A DNA stretch of 16,462 nt from JAYGED01 sp046582565 (GTDB taxonomy: Bacteria > Pseudomonadota > Alphaproteobacteria > JAAXGF01): NCBI GenBank assembly GCA_046582565.1, contig JAYGED010000313.1, forward strand, positions 1-16,462. Reading direction: 5' to 3'. The position numbers were made by a program, and so were the translations under genes. This document shows positions 13,183 to 16,462 of the stretch, in pieces. Within the stretch, counting starts at the first letter, position 1, and each line of letters begins with the position of its first letter. The notes beneath the pieces are model-generated. The model was not told where the DNA came from. It did not search any database and saw only the letters and a program-made list of their open reading frames with translations.

Positions 13183-15738
13183 CTATTTTTTCTGACACCA
13201 GAATTGATACATGCCCCGGAACATATTGGGGTTTTCGAGTTCAAACTGGTGCCACAGGGGCGGCGAGGTAAAGTCGTTATTATTCGGGTGAGATTGCTTG
13301 AACTTGCCAAGCAGTTTTTCGTCCCGCACTTCGAATCCCAGAAACTTCAGCTCCAGAGACTCCAGGGCTGCCTCGATCTGCGGCAAGGTAAATCGGTGTT
13401 CCTGGACATGAAACAGCAGATCACGACATTCGCTTAAGCCGTAGAAGTCATTGCCGTTGCATATATCCGCCATTTTCCGATTTCCGCCTTCAGCCATGGC
13501 GATGATGTCTTGCCGGCATCGGCGAATGTCTTCAGCAGACGTGGTATATCCCTGCTCGGCGATCAGGGCGCGCCCCCGAATGATATCCTGGCGTCCTGTC
13601 TCACTGTAGAGGCCGATCTTCATGAGCCCCCCCGGCTGCAAAAGATCAACCAGGACCCGCCAGCCGGCAACCGGGTCGCCAAGATGGTGAAGCACCCCGG
13701 AGCATTCGATGAGATCGAACCGCCGACCGAGGGTGCCCAGTTCCATGATGTCCGCTTGCGCATACTCGATGTTCGAGAACTCGTGATCTTCGGTCATCCG
13801 CCGGGCGTAGGTTAGGCTGCTCAAGCTCAAATCCACGGCGAGCAGGCGCGCGTTCGAGAAGCGGGACGCCGTGGTCAGAGCATGCTGGCCCGTGCCACAG
13901 CCCGCCACCAGGATTTCCGGGTTCTCGGGAGACTCGTAATCTCCCAGATCAAGGCGAAGGGGTGCGCCTCGCAATTCAGCGCCAATCGACCTGCCTTTGT
14001 CTCTTATGCCTGTGTTGATCCAGCGCGGGTATGGGTTTTCCTCATATTGCTCGCGAACCGCTTCAGACACCGTATTTTCGATCGGCGTCAGGCGGGAGAT
14101 TTGAGAGCGCAGGGATTGCTCCCGTTGCGGTTCCGACAGCTGCCGCTCAATCACTGCCTTGATGCTGCCTGGCCACTCGCGCTCATTCAGTTCCCGAGCC
14201 CAGGAAAAACCATGGAGCGGCCTATAAGCGCCCAGCGCGGCAACCAAGGCCGGCGGCACATTCAGCTCCTGCTCCACCAGCGCCGCAATCTGTTTCTGTA
14301 GCTCATTGACCGACGCCTGTTCCTCGTCGGTTTCGGGATAGATGTATTCATTGGTGAAACACTGGAGAGCCAGGGCCGCCGAGAACGGCAGGCCCTTCTC
14401 GTCGGCCTTTCCCGCCATTGTCTCGCGTATCATGCCTCGCCGCAACACCGTCAGCATCCGCTCAACCTGAAGGTCAGGGATGGGGTTCAGGCCCATGATT
14501 TGGAGAAAAAGCGGAATCGCCGATAACTGCTCGGCAACCACACCATAGGCACTTCCAACCACCGGATTCGCGGCGCCCGCCAAGTCGAGTATCTGTAAGA
14601 TATTCGGGTCATGGCGAAGGGCGGAGATGATCGGCCGAATGATATGGGAAGGACGCACCGCGGGCCGCTCTAGCAAGGACAATAGATCCTGCCAGAGATC
14701 GTCATCGACAGTCGTGAATGAAAAAGCCTCTAAAGACACCGCCAAACCGGACCAGAACAATTCGTTTTGGGGATTGAGGGCAATTGCGCGCCGTTGACAT
14801 GTGATGGCCGCGTCAAGCTTCCCCATCTCCTGATATACACCGCCAAGATTGCCGTGCGCCTCGGCGTAATCGGGCGCAATGGCCAAGGCTCTGAGATAGC
14901 TGGCGACGGCGTCGTCCAGCTTCTCTAGGTCTTTGAGCACAGTGCCGAGATTGTTATGCGCCTCGCTGTAATCGGGCGCAATCGCGATGGTCTTGTGGTA
15001 GCTGGCAACGGCCTCATCCAGCTTCTCCAGCTCTTTGAACGTGTTTCCAAGATTATAGTGTGCATCGGTGTAATCTGGCTTGATGGCGATGGCCTTGTGG
15101 TAGCTGGCAACGGCCACATCAAGCTTCCCCAATGCTTTGAACGTATTTCCAAGATTGAAGTATGCTTCGGCGTAATCGGGCGTAATCGCGATGGCCTTGT
15201 GATAGCTGGCGACGGCCTCATCCAGCTTGCCCTGGTCCTTGAGCGCACCACCGAGGTTGTTATGGGTATCGGCGCGATCGGGCGTGATCGCGAGGGCCTT
15301 GTGATAACTGGCCACGGCCTCATCCAGCTTGCCGTGGTTCTTAAGCGCATTGCCAAGATTGTTATGCATCCTGGCGTCATCGGGCTTGATGGCGAGGGCC
15401 TTGTGATAGCTGGCGACGGCCTCGTCCAGCTTGCCCAATTCAGTGAGCGCAATGCCGAGATTGCTATGCGCCTCGGCGTAATCGGGTTTGATGGCGAGGG
15501 CCTTCGTTATGAGATCAACGGCACTATCATTTTTTCCAGCCTGATGGGCAATGACACCAAGCAGATGCAAGGCAACCGGCTGATTGGGGTCGGCTTGCAG
15601 GACTTGTTGATAGAGGCCCTCGGCCTCGGACAGGCAGCCCGCCGTGTGATGCTGTTTGGCGAGATCGATAGTTTGTTGGATGGTTAGCGGCCCTCGCCCG
15701 GGAGATGAGCCTGCCGGCTGTGCAAGCTTCGAATTCAT
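13183..15738 (-). CDS. TPR-repeat protein fused to a SAM-dependent methyltransferase
   Basis: An 851-residue soluble protein. Nine tandem 34-residue TPR units cover about residues 20-325, most ending in a form of KLDEAVASYHKALAIKPDY; they are protein-docking repeats. A middle region (about 326-560) has no recognised domain. The segment YEENPYPRW (565-573) precedes a class I methyltransferase with the SAM-binding motif VAGCGTGQ at 611-618, an acidic AVDLS strand, and ECSGVLHHL, typical of type 11/25 methyltransferases. The target is unknown; TPR-methyltransferases of this form are common in alphaproteobacteria. The ATG overlaps the msrB stop as ATGA, so the two are coupled. Confidence 0.9.
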   Translation of the reverse strand: MNSKLAQPAGSSPGRGPLTIQQTIDLAKQHHTAGCLSEAEGLYQQVLQADPNQPVALHLLGVIAHQAGKNDSAVDLITKALAIKPDYAEAHSNLGIALTELGKLDEAVASYHKALAIKPDDARMHNNLGNALKNHGKLDEAVASYHKALAITPDRADTHNNLGGALKDQGKLDEAVASYHKAIAITPDYAEAYFNLGNTFKALGKLDVAVASYHKAIAIKPDYTDAHYNLGNTFKELEKLDEAVASYHKTIAIAPDYSEAHNNLGTVLKDLEKLDDAVASYLRALAIAPDYAEAHGNLGGVYQEMGKLDAAITCQRRAIALNPQNELFWSGLAVSLEAFSFTTVDDDLWQDLLSLLERPAVRPSHIIRPIISALRHDPNILQILDLAGAANPVVGSAYGVVAEQLSAIPLFLQIMGLNPIPDLQVERMLTVLRRGMIRETMAGKADEKGLPFSAALALQCFTNEYIYPETDEEQASVNELQKQIAALVEQELNVPPALVAALGAYRPLHGFSWARELNEREWPGSIKAVIERQLSEPQREQSLRSQISRLTPIENTVSEAVREQYEENPYPRWINTGIRDKGRSIGAELRGAPLRLDLGDYESPENPEILVAGCGTGQHALTTASRFSNARLLAVDLSLSSLTYARRMTEDHEFSNIEYAQADIMELGTLGRRFDLIECSGVLHHLGDPVAGWRVLVDLLQPGGLMKIGLYSETGRQDIIRGRALIAEQGYTTSAEDIRRCRQDIIAMAEGGNRKMADICNGNDFYGLSECRDLLFHVQEHRFTLPQIEAALESLELKFLGFEVRDEKLLGKFKQSHPNNNDFTSPPLWHQFELENPNMFRGMYQFWCQKK
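14764..15477 (-). repeat. 102-bp tandem repeats encoding TPR units 2-8
   Basis: Seven consecutive 102-base units inside the TPR-methyltransferase gene encode residues 88-325. Several are very similar at DNA level, with a recurring GATAGCTGGCGACGGCCTC-type segment on the plus strand every 102 bases. The outermost units are more diverged than the central ones, the pattern left by repeated duplication or slippage. Copy number may vary between strains, and short-read assemblies may collapse it. Confidence 0.85.
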
Positions 15739-16136
15739 TTATCCTGCGGCTCGAGTTTGAGCGACGCGGAATTGATGCAGTAGCGCAGGCCGGTCGGCTC
15801 GGGTCCGTCGGGAAAGACATGGCCGAGATGAGCGTCGCAGCGCGCACAGCTCACTTCCGTGCGCCGCATGCCGAGGGAGGTATCGGTCTCGTCGGCGATG
15901 GCGCTCTCAGCGACGGGTTGCCAGAAGCTCGGCCAGCCGGACCGGGAATCATATTTCGTATCCGATGAGAACAGCGCCTCGCCGCAGCAGACGCAGAGAT
16001 AGACGCCCGGCGTCTTGCAATCCACATAGCCACCGCTGAAGGGTCGTTCGGTGGCGCCCTGGCGGGTCACCTGAAATTGCTCAAGCGTCAGGCTGGACAT
16101 CCATTCGCTCTCGTTTTTGCTGATTTTATCGCTCAT
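15735..16136 (-). CDS. msrB: Peptide methionine sulfoxide reductase MsrB
   Basis: It reduces the R-form of methionine sulfoxide in proteins. The 133-residue length is normal. Zinc cysteines are C48/C51 (CVCC) and C97/C100 (CARC); GWPSF is at 68-72; the catalytic cysteine is C120 in RYCINS. The usual resolving cysteine before GWPSF in the E. coli enzyme is serine here (DSRSGWPSF), so recycling probably uses thioredoxin directly or another cysteine such as C40. ATG at 16134-16136 has AAAGGAAG upstream. Its start overlaps the preceding ORF stop as ATGA, and its stop overlaps the TPR-methyltransferase start. Confidence 0.95.
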   Translation of the reverse strand: MSDKISKNESEWMSSLTLEQFQVTRQGATERPFSGGYVDCKTPGVYLCVCCGEALFSSDTKYDSRSGWPSFWQPVAESAIADETDTSLGMRRTEVSCARCDAHLGHVFPDGPEPTGLRYCINSASLKLEPQDK

Positions 16137-16393
16137 GGTCCGGCTTCCTTTCTTTCGGCTTCGTTTCTCGCGCTAGAGAGCGTTTGCACAGACGATATAA
16201 TACGATTACTCAACTCAGAAACCTGACGAGCTTCAATCATCGCGGGTAACGCTGAATCAACAACGTTTCTCTCTGTTTTTGCTACGAAACTGAACCCGGA
16301 AACACCAATCAATGCAGACAAAAGGACCAGCAATGCCATCACTAAAAATGAGGCCAGTAGCTTGCGTCCAATACTTGCTGTGGCTAACAACAT
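16133..16393 (-). CDS. Sensor-like N-terminal fragment (TorS-type), probably truncated
   Basis: An 86-residue ORF. It has a membrane segment at about residues 12-34 (LLASFLVMALLVLLSALIG), then a periplasmic-looking helix with ALPAMIEARQVSELSNRI. From memory this resembles the first 80 residues of E. coli TorS, the TMAO-responsive sensor kinase, in the order 'GF-MALL-L-S', 'ALIPTMNMARQLSEA' and '-SADNE'. The rest of such a kinase (HAMP, histidine kinase and receiver domains) is absent; the ORF stops exactly at the msrB start. It may be a remnant left by a deletion or insertion of msrB, or a small membrane protein. The ATG at 16391-16393 has only a weak ribosome site (AAGGG). The DNA is more A/T-rich than msrB. 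Confidence 0.5.
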   Translation of the reverse strand: MLLATASIGRKLLASFLVMALLVLLSALIGVSGFSFVAKTERNVVDSALPAMIEARQVSELSNRIISSVQTLSSARNEAERKEAGP

Positions 16394-16462
16394 AAACCCT
16401 TAACCCTAAAAACGTTCTTCTTTACCCATGCAGAATACGCTATATTTTGCAGTGTTTCTTAT

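Noticed and set aside
14764..15477. CRISPR-like regular repetition
   Set aside because: The 102-base period equals 34 codons and the units encode TPRs in frame; there are no short identical repeats with unique spacers.
14956..15687. Plus-strand open frame with repeated segments opposite the TPR gene
   Set aside because: The repeats are the complement of the 102-base TPR units; no independent coding evidence.

Overview
This window looks like chromosomal DNA from a proteobacterium, most likely a marine alphaproteobacterium. The reasons are GC-rich coding DNA in most genes, tight operons with 1-4 nt start/stop overlaps, and gene families shared with roseobacters, SAR11 and Rhodospirillales-like bacteria. 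The order cannot be fixed from the sequence alone.

The core, about 224-11544 and all on the minus strand, is a trimethylamine / trimethylamine N-oxide (TMA/TMAO) uptake and breakdown cluster. In transcription order it contains: a periplasmic TMAO-type binding protein (tmoX); a hairpin with a T-run that looks like an attenuator; the ATPase (tmoV); a double-length permease (tmoW); TMA monooxygenase (tmm); TMAO demethylase (tdm, DUF1989 plus GcvT); and three translationally coupled genes of unknown role. Those three are an M19 dipeptidase-like protein lacking part of its metal site, a 550-residue protein I do not recognise, and a DUF3726-type protein. TMAO is imported by TmoXVW or made from TMA by Tmm. 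Tdm then splits it to dimethylamine and a one-carbon unit at the formaldehyde level, probably passed to tetrahydrofolate. Genes for later steps (dmmDABC, gmaS, mgs/mgd) are not in the window.

The left edge (1-60) holds the first 20 codons of another exported protein on the minus strand, probably a second binding protein, preceded by a short intergenic region. To the right of tmoX is a divergent promoter region (11545-11775) and then a plus-strand short-chain dehydrogenase (11776-12552). A convergent GFA-family zinc protein follows (12640-13056, minus).

The right end is a second minus-strand unit. It holds an 86-residue ORF resembling the N-terminus of a TorS-type sensor kinase, then msrB (methionine sulfoxide reductase B), then an 851-residue TPR-methyltransferase fusion. 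Each of these genes overlaps the next by 4 nt. The tmoW/tmoV segment and the sensor-like fragment are visibly richer in A/T than their neighbours.

The most interesting points are the uncharacterised trio locked to tdm, the defective M19 metal site, the attenuator after tmoX, and the TorS-like fragment abutting msrB. All family assignments are from reading motifs; no database search was run.
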